Shown: positions 28,326 to 37,370, numbered from the stretch's first letter. The stretch is DNA of 64,000 bases from Stappia indica (GCF_009789575.1 NZ_CP046908.1:1116001-1180000), one strand, 5' to 3'. Made by a program: numbers and translations. The notes: a model not told the origin generated them from the letters alone.

Positions 28326-29309
28326 GTGCGCCCTGACGCGCGGGGACAGAGCCCGCAGGACGACCGGCCCGGAGCGGGGATATCTGCGGGCGGGAACGCC
28401 CCTACCCCGCTGCTTGCGCGCGCCAAGATCAACTACGCCCTGCATGTCACCGGCCGGCGTGACGACGGCTACCACCTGCTGCAAAGCCTTGTCGCCTTTG
28501 CCGAATTCGGCGACCTCCTGTCGGCGAAACCGGCCGGGAGCGGACAAGGCACGACGCTTGCGCTCACCGGCCCCTTCGCCGGCGCGCTGGCGTCGGACAC
28601 GGAGGATAAGCCGCAGGGCGACAACCTCGTGCTGCGTGCACTCGCCGCGCTCGCCCTCGCCCTCGAAACGGCGCCACCGCCCCTCGCCGTGACGCTCGAA
28701 AAGCACCTGCCGGTCGCCTCCGGCATCGGCGGCGGCTCGGCCGACGCGGCCGCAGCGCTGCGGCTCGGCTTCGCCGCGATGACCGGCCGCGCGGCGAACG
28801 CGGGCGAGATGGCGCGGCTTGCCGAGATCGCCGGAACGCTCGGCGCCGACGTGCCGATGTGCCTTGCCTCGCAGCCAGCGCTGGTCTCGGGCACCGGCAC
28901 CGAGGTCGCCCCTTTTCCCCGCTTTCCGGGCCATGCGGCACTGCTGGCAAATCCGGGCTTACCCGTTGCAACGCCTCAGGTTTTCGCGCAGCTGGAGCGT
29001 CGGGACAACCCGCCGCTACCCCCGCTTCGCGAAAGCGATCTCGCCTCTTTCGACGCGCTCGTTGCCTGGATCGAGGGCACGCGCAACGACCTCGAACCGC
29101 CGGCGCTGAGGCTTGCGCCGCAGATCGCCGAGGTGCTGGCCGCGCTGCGCTCGGCGCCCGGCGCGCGGCTTGCCCGCATGTCCGGATCGGGCGCGACATG
29201 CTTCGCGCTGTTCGCGGGGATAGACGAGGCCGAGCGCGAGGCCCGCCGGCTCACCGCGCTTCATCCCGGCTGGTGGATCCAGGCGGCGCCCGTCGCGGCG
29301 GTCGCCTGA
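28326..29309 (+). CDS. ispE: 4-diphosphocytidyl-2-C-methyl-D-erythritol kinase
   Basis: Phosphorylates CDP-ME in the MEP pathway to isoprenoids. GHMP-kinase motifs are present: ARAKINYALHVTGRR near residue 32, the ATP loop LPVASGIGGGSADAAAAL, and a C-terminal MSGSGATCFALF. From the GTG at 28326 the protein is 327 residues with about 28 extra N-terminal residues before the conserved core. No nearer start codon is evident. Polyprenyl diphosphate synthase, a user of this pathway, lies 1.2 kb away on the other strand. Confidence 0.92.
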   Translation: MRPDARGQSPQDDRPGAGISAGGNAPTPLLARAKINYALHVTGRRDDGYHLLQSLVAFAEFGDLLSAKPAGSGQGTTLALTGPFAGALASDTEDKPQGDNLVLRALAALALALETAPPPLAVTLEKHLPVASGIGGGSADAAAALRLGFAAMTGRAANAGEMARLAEIAGTLGADVPMCLASQPALVSGTGTEVAPFPRFPGHAALLANPGLPVATPQVFAQLERRDNPPLPPLRESDLASFDALVAWIEGTRNDLEPPALRLAPQIAEVLAALRSAPGARLARMSGSGATCFALFAGIDEAEREARRLTALHPGWWIQAAPVAAVA

Positions 29310-29459
29310 GGCGAAACCGCACGCCTGCCCGTCGCAAATCGTCGCCAATGCGCCGTTTTTCGAAATGTCCCCGGCGCGCGAACGCGACAACACTTGGACA
29401 ACCCGCGACACTCCGCTATCGCGTGGGCCTGTTGTCCTCTCAGCCGGGAATCATCACCG

Positions 29460-30344
29460 ATGAGCGCCTTCGCCCTGACCGTCACCTGCCGCTCGACCCG
29501 CGGCATCGTCGCCGCCATCTCCACCTATCTGGCGGAGCACGGTTGCAACATCACCGACAGCGCCCAGTTCGACGACCGCGAGACCGGGAATTTCTTCATG
29601 CGGGTCAGCTTCAACAGCGAGACCGGCGCAACGCTGGAGACGCTCTCAAGCGGCTTTGCGGCCCGTGCCGAGGCCTTCGGAATGGACTTTTCGTTCCACG
29701 ACGAGAAGGCGCAAATGAAGGTTTTAATTATGGTTTCTCGGTTCGGGCACTGCCTGAACGACATTTTGTACCGGTGGCGGATCGGGGCGCTACCCATCGA
29801 TATCGTCGGCGTGATCTCCAACCATCTCGACTACCAGAAGCTGGTGGTGAACCACGATATCCCCTTCCACTACATAAAGGTGACGAAGGACAACAAGGCG
29901 GAGGCCGAGGCGCGGCAGATGGCGATCGTCGAGGAAACCGGCGCGGAACTGGTGGTTCTGGCCCGCTACATGCAGGTGCTGTCGACGCGCATGTGCGAGG
30001 AAATGGCCGGGCGGATCATCAACATCCACCATTCTTTCCTCCCCAGCTTCAAGGGCGCCAACCCCTACAAGCAGGCCTTCGCGCGCGGCGTGAAGCTGAT
30101 CGGCGCGACCTCGCACTACGTCACCAGCGACCTCGACGAGGGGCCGATCATCGAGCAGGACACCGTGCGCGTCACCCATGCCCAGTCGCCCGAGGATTAC
30201 GTCTCGCTCGGCCGCGACGTGGAGAGCCAGGTTCTCGCCCGCGCCATCCACGCGCATATCCACCGCCGCGTTTTCCTCAACGGAAACAAGACGGTGGTCT
30301 TCCCGGCGAGCCCGGGCAGCTATGCGTCGGAGCGGATGGGCTGA
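29460..30344 (+). CDS. purU: Formyltetrahydrofolate deformylase
   Basis: Hydrolyses 10-formyl-THF to formate and THF, balancing C1 pools. The 294-residue protein has an N-terminal ACT domain (residues 1-85, CRSTRGIVAAISTYL) and a formyltransferase-like hydrolase domain with NIHHSFLPSFKGANPY and the Asp in TSDLDEGPIIEQD. ATG at 29460. It is convergent with the polyprenyl synthase gene across a repeat-rich 156-base spacer. Confidence 0.94.
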   Translation: MSAFALTVTCRSTRGIVAAISTYLAEHGCNITDSAQFDDRETGNFFMRVSFNSETGATLETLSSGFAARAEAFGMDFSFHDEKAQMKVLIMVSRFGHCLNDILYRWRIGALPIDIVGVISNHLDYQKLVVNHDIPFHYIKVTKDNKAEAEARQMAIVEETGAELVVLARYMQVLSTRMCEEMAGRIINIHHSFLPSFKGANPYKQAFARGVKLIGATSHYVTSDLDEGPIIEQDTVRVTHAQSPEDYVSLGRDVESQVLARAIHAHIHRRVFLNGNKTVVFPASPGSYASERMG

Positions 30345-30406
30345 GGGGACAACCGGCCCCATCGGGGGCGGTCCGGGGCGGTGCCGCCACGGGGACAACC
30401 CGCCCC
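30345..30406 (+). repeat. Two copies of a 16-bp GGGGACAACCSGCCCC repeat
   Basis: The sequence GGGGACAACCGGCCCC occurs at 30345-30360 and again, with one change, at 30391-30406, directly after the purU stop. They flank a G-rich spacer. Function is unknown. Confidence 0.55.
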
Positions 30407-30431
30407 GCAATCGGCAGCGAGGCGGTTGCAA

Positions 30432-30468
30432 ATTTCGAGACGGATTTTGCAAAAACCCGTCTCGAAAT
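30432..30468. repeat. Long hairpin between convergent genes
   Basis: ATTTCGAGACGG and CCGTCTCGAAAT make a perfect 12-bp stem, and the loop itself contains TTTT and AAAA arms that extend the pairing. A third copy of the arm, CGTCTCGAAA, follows at 30488-30497. Placed between purU and ispB stops, it may act as a bidirectional terminator, although no T-run follows. Confidence 0.6.
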
Positions 30469-30500
30469 CGCTCAAATTCGATAATGGCGTCTCGAAAAGC

Positions 30501-31517
30501 TCAGCTGACGCGGGCGATGCAGAATTCGACCGCCTCGGCCAGCGCCTCGCGCTGCCCGCCGGCAGGTAATCCCCGCAGCGCATCCAGCGCCTGCGCCCCG
30601 AAGGCACGAGCCCGCTCGACCGTCTCGGTGAGCGCCCCGGTCTCCTGCATGATCGCGATGGCGCGGTCGAGATCGCCGTCGCGCACGTCGCGCTCCTCCA
30701 GGCAGCGGACCCAGAATTCGCGATCCTCCGGCTTGCCCCGGCGGATGGCGAGGATAACCGGCAGGGTGATCTTGCCTTCGCGCAGGTCGTCGCCGGTGTC
30801 CTTGCCGAGATCAGCGGCCGAGCCGCCATAGTCGAGCGCATCGTCGACGAGCTGGAAGGCAAGGCCGAGCGCCATGCCATAGGCGCGGGCGTGGGCGCGG
30901 TCCGTATCGGAGGCCTCGGCGATGACCGGGCCGACCTCGGCGGCAGCGGCGAACAGGGCCGCCGTCTTCGCCTCGATGACCTGCATGTAGCGCTCTTCGG
31001 TGGTCTCCAGGTCCTGCGCCGCGCCGAGCTGCATGACCTCGCCCTCGGCGATGACGGCCGAGGCGCTGGCCAGGATCTGCAGCGCCTCGAGCGAGCCGAC
31101 ATCGACCATCATCTTGAAGGCCTGGCCGAGCAGGTAGTCGCCGACCAGCACGCTTGCCTGATTGCCCCACAATTTGCGCGCGGCGAGCTTGCCGCGCCGC
31201 ATGTCGCTCTCGTCGACGACATCGTCGTGCAGCAGCGTCGCGGTGTGCATGAACTCGACGCTGGCGGCGAGGCCCACATGGCCCTCGCCCGCGTAGCCGA
31301 ACATGTCGGCCATGGCGAGGGTCAGCATCGGCCGCAGCCGCTTGCCGCCCGACGAGATCAGGTGGCGGGCGATCTCCGGGATCAGCTCGACATTCGATCC
31401 CGCCTTGGACAGGATGAGCTGGTTGACGGCCTCCATGCCGCCGGCGGTGAGGTCGACCAGGTTCTGGATGCTGGCCGGTTCTGACCGGGTTTCGCGCAAG
31501 GGAACCACCACGCCCAC
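30501..31517 (-). CDS. ispB: Polyprenyl diphosphate synthase (octaprenyl or decaprenyl)
   Basis: Builds the long isoprenoid tail of ubiquinone. The 338-residue protein has both Asp-rich motifs, LLHDDVVDESDMRRG and QLVDDALDYGG, plus GGKRLRPML for pyrophosphate binding. The frame extends to a TTG at 31556, but the GTG at 31517 (GVVVPLRETRSEPASIQ) fits the family N terminus and length. Chain length (C40 or C50) is not decidable here; alphaproteobacteria usually make Q10. Confidence 0.92.
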   Translation of the reverse strand: MGVVVPLRETRSEPASIQNLVDLTAGGMEAVNQLILSKAGSNVELIPEIARHLISSGGKRLRPMLTLAMADMFGYAGEGHVGLAASVEFMHTATLLHDDVVDESDMRRGKLAARKLWGNQASVLVGDYLLGQAFKMMVDVGSLEALQILASASAVIAEGEVMQLGAAQDLETTEERYMQVIEAKTAALFAAAAEVGPVIAEASDTDRAHARAYGMALGLAFQLVDDALDYGGSAADLGKDTGDDLREGKITLPVILAIRRGKPEDREFWVRCLEERDVRDGDLDRAIAIMQETGALTETVERARAFGAQALDALRGLPAGGQREALAEAVEFCIARVS

Positions 31518-31710
31518 GTTGAACAACCTCGTTTCGAGTAAGAGACGGGCGGACAATAGGTCCGCCCCATGCCCACGGCAAGCCGTCTTTCGCGAGACAC
31601 ACCGTTGACCAAACCGACGGGATGCCGCACAGCCGCGTCAGGGAATGTCGCCTCGACCGCCCTGGTCTTGTAAGGTGCCCCACCCGAACCCGCGAACGGA
31701 CAAGGACTAC

Positions 31711-31977
31711 ATGGTTCCTCTGCTCAAGACCAACGATATGGTCCTGATTTCCTATGTCGAGGCGCTTCTGGGCGAAGCGGGCATCGGCCATCTCGTGCTG
31801 GACGGCAACATGAGCATCCTGGAAGGCTCGATCGGCATCATCGCACGACGGGTGATGGTGACCGAAGACGACCTCGGCGCGGCCATTCGCCTCATGCGCG
31901 AGGCGGAGCTCGCCCACGAGCTCGATGCCGACACGCTGGCCCGCCACGCGAAGGCCGGCGGGAGGCAGGCGCCGTGA
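31711..31977 (+). CDS. DUF2007 domain protein
   Basis: An 88-residue protein beginning MVPLLKTNDMVLISYVEALL, typical of DUF2007, a putative signal-transduction fold related to PII-like/ferredoxin-like proteins. It includes the conserved RRVMVTEDDL segment. The stop overlaps the GTG of the methyltransferase gene downstream, so the two are coupled. Function is unknown. Confidence 0.86.
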   Translation: MVPLLKTNDMVLISYVEALLGEAGIGHLVLDGNMSILEGSIGIIARRVMVTEDDLGAAIRLMREAELAHELDADTLARHAKAGGRQAP

Positions 31978-32846
31978 GCGGCGACGCTCAGGACGCGGCC
32001 GAGGCCGAAGCCCCGGCCGGGACGGATCCCAGCGAGCCGGGACCTGTCGAGCAGGCCTTGCAGGAGAGCGCGGAGATCACCCGGGACGCCTTTCTCGGCG
32101 GGCTGGTGCAGGTGCTGCAGCCGGCGCGCGGTGCCCACCGCGCCGGGCTGGATGCGGTCTATCTGGCCGCCGCCGTGCCCCCGGCCACGCGCGGGCGGGT
32201 GGTCGACCTCGGCTCGGGCGTCGGCACTGCCGGCTTCTGCCTTGCCGCGCGCCTGCCCGAGGTGGAGGTGCTGCTGGTCGACCGCGACCGGGCCGCGCTC
32301 GATCTGGCGCAGCGCGCGCTGACCCTGCCCGACAATGCCGGTTTCGCGCCGCGCGTTACCATCATCGAAGCGGACATCACCGCCCGCGGGCGCGAGCGCC
32401 ATGCCGCCGGCCTGACGCCGGGCCTTGCCGACCACGCCATCGTCAACCCGCCCTATTATGCCGACGGGCGGTTCCGCGCCTCGCCCGCCGCCCCGCGCGC
32501 CGGGGCGCATGTGCTGGACACGCGCGGGCTGGAGCCCTGGGTGCGGGTCGCCACCGACATCGTGCGCGAGGGCGGCACGCTGACCATGATCTTCCGCGCC
32601 GACGGGCTGGGCGAGATCCTGCAGCTGCTGCCCGGCCGCTTCGGCGCCATCGACGTCATTCCGCTGCGCCCGCGCCCCGAGGCCGCGGCAACGCGCATCC
32701 TGGTGCGCTGCGTGCGGGCGAGCCGGGCGCCGCTGCGCCTGCTGCCGGGCTTCGTGCTGCACGAGGGCGCCGGCTCCGATTTCACCCCCGAGGCACGCGC
32801 GATCATGCGCGACGGTGCCGGCCTGCCTCCGCCCCCGCCGCGCTGA
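31974..32846 (+). CDS. TrmN6-like N6-adenine methyltransferase
   Basis: A 290-residue SAM-dependent methyltransferase with motif I VVDLGSGVGTAGF and the catalytic NPPYY motif of N6-adenine enzymes. The pattern matches the TrmN6/YfiC group that methylates A37 of tRNA-Val, though other RNA targets are possible. The GTG start at 31974 overlaps the DUF2007 stop. The N-terminal 30 residues are acidic and low-complexity, as is the proline-rich tail. Confidence 0.87.
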   Translation: MSGDAQDAAEAEAPAGTDPSEPGPVEQALQESAEITRDAFLGGLVQVLQPARGAHRAGLDAVYLAAAVPPATRGRVVDLGSGVGTAGFCLAARLPEVEVLLVDRDRAALDLAQRALTLPDNAGFAPRVTIIEADITARGRERHAAGLTPGLADHAIVNPPYYADGRFRASPAAPRAGAHVLDTRGLEPWVRVATDIVREGGTLTMIFRADGLGEILQLLPGRFGAIDVIPLRPRPEAAATRILVRCVRASRAPLRLLPGFVLHEGAGSDFTPEARAIMRDGAGLPPPPPR

Positions 32847-32978
32847 GACGCGGCGCAGGCGGCAGTCCGGGATGCAGGAATTCGCGATTTTGGGGAACCA
32901 GGACCGCGCGCCCTAAAACATGATTGAGAGACTCATGTTTTATGCCTAACCTCCTCGCAATCGAGGATGGGGGTTTTC

Positions 32979-33344
32979 ATGGAGTGGCGTCTCTCTCAAA
33001 CGGCACAGGGCAACATCAAGTCGGTGTTGCTGATTTCGTGCCTCGCCATTGGAGCTTATTTCATTTTTACTTTAGGTAACTATTCTAATATTTCACCAAT
33101 AATCATCTATACATCATTATATTTGTTATTTAGATTAATCGGCCTATGCAAAATTAAAACAAAGTATGAAAACTACAAATTTTATTCCTCCTTATTTTGG
33201 ATAATATTTTCAACTTACGCCTTCTATAAATTTGACGCCGATAATTATTCGATGCTGAATTTTCTGTATTTTTTCTTTGGCATTGGCCTGCACGTGCCGC
33301 TCTCTCTCGAGCTCGCCCTGGGCTTCTATCGGCGTCGCAGGTAG
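32979..33344 (+). CDS. AT-rich orphan membrane protein
   Basis: A 121-residue hydrophobic protein with about four membrane segments (LLISCLAIGAYFIFTL, IIIYTSLYLLF, FWIIFSTYAFY and LNFLYFFFGIGLHV) and a basic RRRR tail. Codons from about 33050 to 33275 are strongly AT-rich, unlike every neighbour. I do not recognise a family. GAGGATGGGGG precedes the ATG at 32979; an in-frame ATG at 32967 is also possible. The composition suggests recent horizontal gain. Confidence 0.65.
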   Translation: MEWRLSQTAQGNIKSVLLISCLAIGAYFIFTLGNYSNISPIIIYTSLYLLFRLIGLCKIKTKYENYKFYSSLFWIIFSTYAFYKFDADNYSMLNFLYFFFGIGLHVPLSLELALGFYRRRR

Positions 33345-33426
33345 CCGCGCGGCCGAAGTTGCCCGTGCGGCGGGGCATGGCACTCCGCCACGCCCCGCGC
33401 GGTGGACCGCAGGCAGGACCGATCCG

Positions 33427-33696
33427 TCAGTGGATCGGGAACTCCGCGTCGAGGATGCGCCAGTCGCTCGGCCCGATCAGGTCGCGATGGGAAATGCGCA
33501 CCGAATGCAGCCTGCCCTCGATGTCGCGCTCCCAGAACTGCAGGAAGCGGCTGAGCTCGGGGAAGGTCGGCGCCTTGTCGAGCGTCTGCCAGAGGAAGGT
33601 CTGCAACAGCCGCGGATGGTCGGGCATGTGGTAGAGGATATGGGCCGTGAGCAGGCCGTAGCCCTCGAGCTGGCGGGAAAAATCCGATGATCTCAT
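33427..33696 (-). CDS. Usg family protein
   Basis: An 89-residue protein with the signature GYGLLTAHILYHMPDHP and LQTFLWQ, as in the Usg family of alphaproteobacteria, once annotated as linked to tryptophan biosynthesis. It includes WERDIEGRLHSVRISHRDLIG. The ATG at 33696 gives the family length. The real function is unknown, and no trp genes are nearby. Confidence 0.87.
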   Translation of the reverse strand: MRSSDFSRQLEGYGLLTAHILYHMPDHPRLLQTFLWQTLDKAPTFPELSRFLQFWERDIEGRLHSVRISHRDLIGPSDWRILDAEFPIH

Positions 33697-33900
33697 GATC
33701 CGAACCTTTCGAAGTCCCTCACCCAACGTCAAGTGTCCGGAAGTTATGGTTAACGGCGGGTTAACCGGCCGTTCCCCGCATCCGGGTCCGCCTTGTCCCT
33801 AAGGACACCTGACAAGCGCGGCCTGCCCGCACTATGTTGCAGGGAAAGAGCCCGGCGCCTTGAGACGGCAGCGCGGGCGAGCCAAGCAACAGGAGCCCAG

Positions 33901-34836
33901 ATGACCGCGCAGCCTCTCCCGGACACGATCGACGCGACGAGCGCCCTGCTGGACGGCCAGGGCTATGTGGGCGACCGCTCGCTGGCCACCGTGCTGCTGC
34001 TGGCGCTGAAGCTGAAGCGGCCGCTCTTCCTGGAAGGCGAGGCCGGCGTCGGCAAGACCGAGATCGCCAAGGTGCTGTCGCAGGCGCTGGGGCGCGAGCT
34101 GATCCGCCTGCAATGCTACGAGGGGCTGGACGTTTCCACCGCCGTCTACGAATGGAACTACGCCGCGCAGATGGTCGAGATCCGCGTGTCGGAAGCGGCC
34201 GGCGACACCGATCACAGCGAATTGTCGAAGTCGGTCTTCGCCGAGCGCTTCCTGATCAAGCGCCCCGTGCTGCAGGCGCTGGAGCCTTCGCTCTCCGGCC
34301 CGCCGGTGTTCCTGATCGACGAGCTCGACCGGGCCGACGAGGCGTTCGAGGCCTTCCTGCTGGAAGTGCTGTCGGACAACCAGGTAACGATCCCCGAACT
34401 CGGCACGATCCGCGCCGAGGAGCCGCCCATCGTCATCATCACCACCAACCGCACCCGCGAGATCCACGACGCCCTGAAGCGGCGCTGCCTCTATCACTGG
34501 GTCGACTATCCGGACGCGGAGCGCGAACTGGAGATCGTCCGGCGCAAGGTGCCGGGCGCCGGCGACCGGCTGTCGCGCGAACTCGTCGCCTTCGTGCAGG
34601 CGCTGCGCACGGACGAGGACCTGTTCAAGCAGCCGGGCGTTGCCGAGACGCTGGACTGGGCGACCGCGCTGACCGAGCTGGACCAGATCGCGCTGGACCC
34701 GGACATGGTGTCCGACACGCTGGGCGTGCTGCTGAAATACCAGGACGATATCGAGCGCGTCCGCGGCTCGCGCGCCCGCAAGATCATCGAGGAGATCCAG
34801 CGCGACCACGACCGCACGGCAAGCGGAGCGGCTTGA
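33901..34836 (+). CDS. MoxR-type AAA+ ATPase
   Basis: A 311-residue AAA+ chaperone of the MoxR/CoxD kind. Walker A is GEAGVGKTE, Walker B VFLIDELDRADEAF, and the sensor region TTNRTREIHDALKRRC. MoxR ATPases usually work with a VWA-domain partner to mature metal enzymes or membrane complexes. The VWA gene follows five bases downstream. CAACAGGAGCCCAG precedes the ATG at 33901. Confidence 0.9.
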   Translation: MTAQPLPDTIDATSALLDGQGYVGDRSLATVLLLALKLKRPLFLEGEAGVGKTEIAKVLSQALGRELIRLQCYEGLDVSTAVYEWNYAAQMVEIRVSEAAGDTDHSELSKSVFAERFLIKRPVLQALEPSLSGPPVFLIDELDRADEAFEAFLLEVLSDNQVTIPELGTIRAEEPPIVIITTNRTREIHDALKRRCLYHWVDYPDAERELEIVRRKVPGAGDRLSRELVAFVQALRTDEDLFKQPGVAETLDWATALTELDQIALDPDMVSDTLGVLLKYQDDIERVRGSRARKIIEEIQRDHDRTASGAA

Positions 34837-34841
34837 GCCCC

Positions 34842-36119
34842 ATGACGGACGAGCTCGCGACGCTGCAGGAGCAGGCCGGCGGACGCATCGCCGACAATAT
34901 CGTGCATTTCGCCCGGACCCTGCGCCGTGCCGGCCTGCCGGTCGGTCCGGCCAGCGTCGTCGACGCGGTGCGCGCGGTCGAGGTCGCCGGCATCCGCAAT
35001 CGCGAGGACCTGTACTGGACGCTGCATGCGGTCTTCGTGCGCAAGCGCGAGCAGCGCGCCGTCTTCGACGAGGCCTTCCGCATCTACTGGCGCTCGCGCG
35101 GGCTGATCGAGAAGCTGCTGTCGATCCTCTCGCCGGTGGCGCCCGCGCGCGGCGAGCCGGACAAGCCCAAGGCCGGCCAGACCCGCGTCGCCCAGGCCTT
35201 CCAGGCAACGCGCGAACGCCAGCAGCAGCACGAGCGCGAGGAGGTGGTGGTGGATGCCCGCTTCACCGTGTCGGGCCGCGAGCTGCTGCAGCGCAAGGAC
35301 TTCGCCCAGATGAACGCGGAGGAGATCCGCCGGGCCAAGGCGGCGCTGCGGCGCATGGTGCTGCCGATGGAGAAGGTGCGCCTGCGCCGGCTGGTCAGCG
35401 CGACGCGCGGGCGCATCGACCCGCGCCGGACCCTGCGCGCCTCGCTGCGCACCGGCGGCGACATGATCGAGCTGCGCCACCGGCGCCACGACGTCAAGCG
35501 CCCGCCCATCGTTGCGCTTTGCGACATTTCCGGCTCGATGAGCCAGTACACCCGCATCCTGCTGCATTTCATGCATGCGCTGACCGAGGAGCGGCGCAAC
35601 GTCCACACCTTCCTGTTCGGCACGCGGCTGACCAATGTCACGCGGCAATTGCGGATGAAGGACCCGGACGAGGCGCTCCTCGCCTGCACGCAAGGGGTGG
35701 AGGACTGGTCGGGCGGCACCCGCATCGCCACGGCGCTGGCCGCCTTCAACCGGCAATGGTCGCGCCGGGTGCTGTCCGGCGGGCCCATCGTGCTGCTGGT
35801 CACCGACGGGCTGGAGCGCGACACGGACGAGGATCTGGAGCGGGAGATCGACCGGCTGCACCGCTCGTGCCGGCGGCTGATCTGGCTGAACCCGCTGCTG
35901 CGCTTCGAAGGGTTCGAGGCGCGCGCAAGGGGCGTGCGGGCGATGCTGCCGCATGTCGACGAGTTCCGCGCCGTGCATTCGCTGGACGCGGTCGCCGACC
36001 TTTGCACCGCGCTCAGCGGCGAGCGCGGCCGCGGCGGCCAGCTGACCGACCCGCGCGCCTGGCTGCGCCGGGCGGAAGCGCATGCGGCGCAGGACGCAGC
36101 GCGCCTCGCCGCGAGCTGA
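34842..36119 (+). CDS. VWA domain protein (CoxE-like), partner of MoxR ATPase
   Basis: A 425-residue protein with a helical N-terminal half and a C-terminal von Willebrand A domain whose MIDAS motif is CDISGSMS. The arrangement matches CoxE-like proteins, which pair with MoxR ATPases in carbon monoxide dehydrogenase maturation. No cox structural genes are in the window, so the client is unknown. ATG at 34842, five bases after the ATPase stop, so the two form a two-gene operon. Confidence 0.89.
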   Translation: MTDELATLQEQAGGRIADNIVHFARTLRRAGLPVGPASVVDAVRAVEVAGIRNREDLYWTLHAVFVRKREQRAVFDEAFRIYWRSRGLIEKLLSILSPVAPARGEPDKPKAGQTRVAQAFQATRERQQQHEREEVVVDARFTVSGRELLQRKDFAQMNAEEIRRAKAALRRMVLPMEKVRLRRLVSATRGRIDPRRTLRASLRTGGDMIELRHRRHDVKRPPIVALCDISGSMSQYTRILLHFMHALTEERRNVHTFLFGTRLTNVTRQLRMKDPDEALLACTQGVEDWSGGTRIATALAAFNRQWSRRVLSGGPIVLLVTDGLERDTDEDLEREIDRLHRSCRRLIWLNPLLRFEGFEARARGVRAMLPHVDEFRAVHSLDAVADLCTALSGERGRGGQLTDPRAWLRRAEAHAAQDAARLAAS

Positions 36120-36137
36120 CGACCGCCCGAAGACCCG

Positions 36138-36860
36138 CTACCCGAAAATCAGGCGCCAGACGAGCGGCACCAAGAGCGCCGTCGCGATGGCATTGAGCCC
36201 CATGGCAAGGCCGGAAAAGGCGCCGGCGGTCTCGTTGACCAGCAGCGCGCGCGAGGTGCCGATGCCGTGGGCGGCGACGCCGATGGCAAAGCCGCGCGCC
36301 CGCCAGTCGCGAATGCGCGCCAGGTCCAGCACCAGCGGCCCGAGCGCTGCGCCGAGAATGCCGGTCAGGATGACGAGGACAGCGGTGAGCGAGGGCAGCC
36401 CGCCGAGCGGCTCGGCAATGCCCATGGCGACCGGCGCGGTGGCGGATTTCGGCGCCAGCGAGGCCAGCGTCTGGCGCGAGGCGCCGAGCAGCGAAGCGAC
36501 GGCGAGCGCGGAGAGCGCGGCGGTGAGCGAGCCGGCAAGCAGGCTGACGCCGATGGCCAGCGCCGAGCGGCGCACCCGCGCGAACTGGCGGTAGAGCGGG
36601 ATGGCGAGCGCCACCGTCGCCGGCCCGAGCAGGAAGTGCACGAACTTGGCGCCGTCGAAATAGACCGGGTAGGCGGTGCCGGAGAGAAGCAGCACGGCGC
36701 CGATCAGCAGCACCGCGACCAGCACCGGATTGACCAGCGGGTGAAAGCCGGCGCGCCGATACAGGAAGAAGCCGAGCTGATAGGCGGCAAGGGTGAGCGT
36801 CAGGGCGGCCAAGGGGCTCGCCGAGAGATAGACCCAGATCTGCGACAGCGGCTCGCTCAT
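36138..36860 (-). CDS. lrgB: LrgB family inner-membrane protein
   Basis: A 240-residue polytopic protein of the CidB/LrgB family, with the signatures SATAPVAMGIAEPLGG and GVAAHGIGTSRAL. It is linked with lrgA and linked in other bacteria to murein hydrolase control or to glycolate/pyruvate export. The ATG at 36860 overlaps the lrgA stop (ATGA), so translation is coupled. Confidence 0.92.
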   Translation of the reverse strand: MSEPLSQIWVYLSASPLAALTLTLAAYQLGFFLYRRAGFHPLVNPVLVAVLLIGAVLLLSGTAYPVYFDGAKFVHFLLGPATVALAIPLYRQFARVRRSALAIGVSLLAGSLTAALSALAVASLLGASRQTLASLAPKSATAPVAMGIAEPLGGLPSLTAVLVILTGILGAALGPLVLDLARIRDWRARGFAIGVAAHGIGTSRALLVNETAGAFSGLAMGLNAIATALLVPLVWRLIFG

Positions 36861-37231
36861 GGCGCGCCTCCCTCGGGACCGGAGGGGCTTTCCGCCTCGT
36901 GCCGCGCCAGCCGGCTCATGACGAGGCCGGTGACCAGCACGGTGAGCAAGGTGGAGACGATGAGCGCGGCGGTGATCGCCAGCCCCTCGCGCCCGATCAG
37001 GCCGAGATGCACGACGACGCCGACGCCGGCCGGCACGAAGAGCAGCGCCAGGTTCTTGAGCAGCGCATCGCCGACGCGGCCGAGATCCTCCCCCACCCCG
37101 CCGCGGATGAGCAGCAGCAGGAACAACAGGATCATGCCGAGCACCGGGCCCGGCACCGGCAGGCCGCCCGCCGTGACCACGAGTTCGCCGGCGAGCTGGC
37201 AGCACAGTATCAGCGTCAGAGCCCCGATCAT
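36857..37231 (-). CDS. lrgA: LrgA/CidA holin-like membrane protein
   Basis: A 124-residue protein with four hydrophobic helices, including LPVPGPVLGMILLFLLLL and LLKNLALLFVPAGVGVV, hallmarks of CidA/LrgA. It may form a channel with LrgB. The start ATG at 37231 (MIGALTLIL) is chosen over an upstream in-frame start at 37300. A pair of CTCGCGAGG motifs lies about 110-140 bases upstream. Confidence 0.9.
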   Translation of the reverse strand: MIGALTLILCCQLAGELVVTAGGLPVPGPVLGMILLFLLLLIRGGVGEDLGRVGDALLKNLALLFVPAGVGVVVHLGLIGREGLAITAALIVSTLLTVLVTGLVMSRLARHEAESPSGPEGGAP

Positions 37232-37341
37232 TCGCGCTTCCCCCAATCTTCGATCCGCCCACAGTGCCCCCACAGTGCAAGCCCGCCGGACCGCCGGCAA
37301 GCGCGGCGATGCGAGGGCGTTGTGCAGCGACGTTTTTCACT

Positions 37342-37370
37342 CTCGCGAGGAAACCGGAAGACTCGCGAGG
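37342..37370. repeat. Two CTCGCGAGG boxes 20 bp apart
   Basis: Each box (37342-37350 and 37362-37370) contains the palindrome CTCGCGAG. Their 20-bp spacing is two helical turns, which suits a dimeric regulator on one DNA face. They lie between the divergent lrgA gene and a small membrane gene. Regulatory function is inference. Confidence 0.4.
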
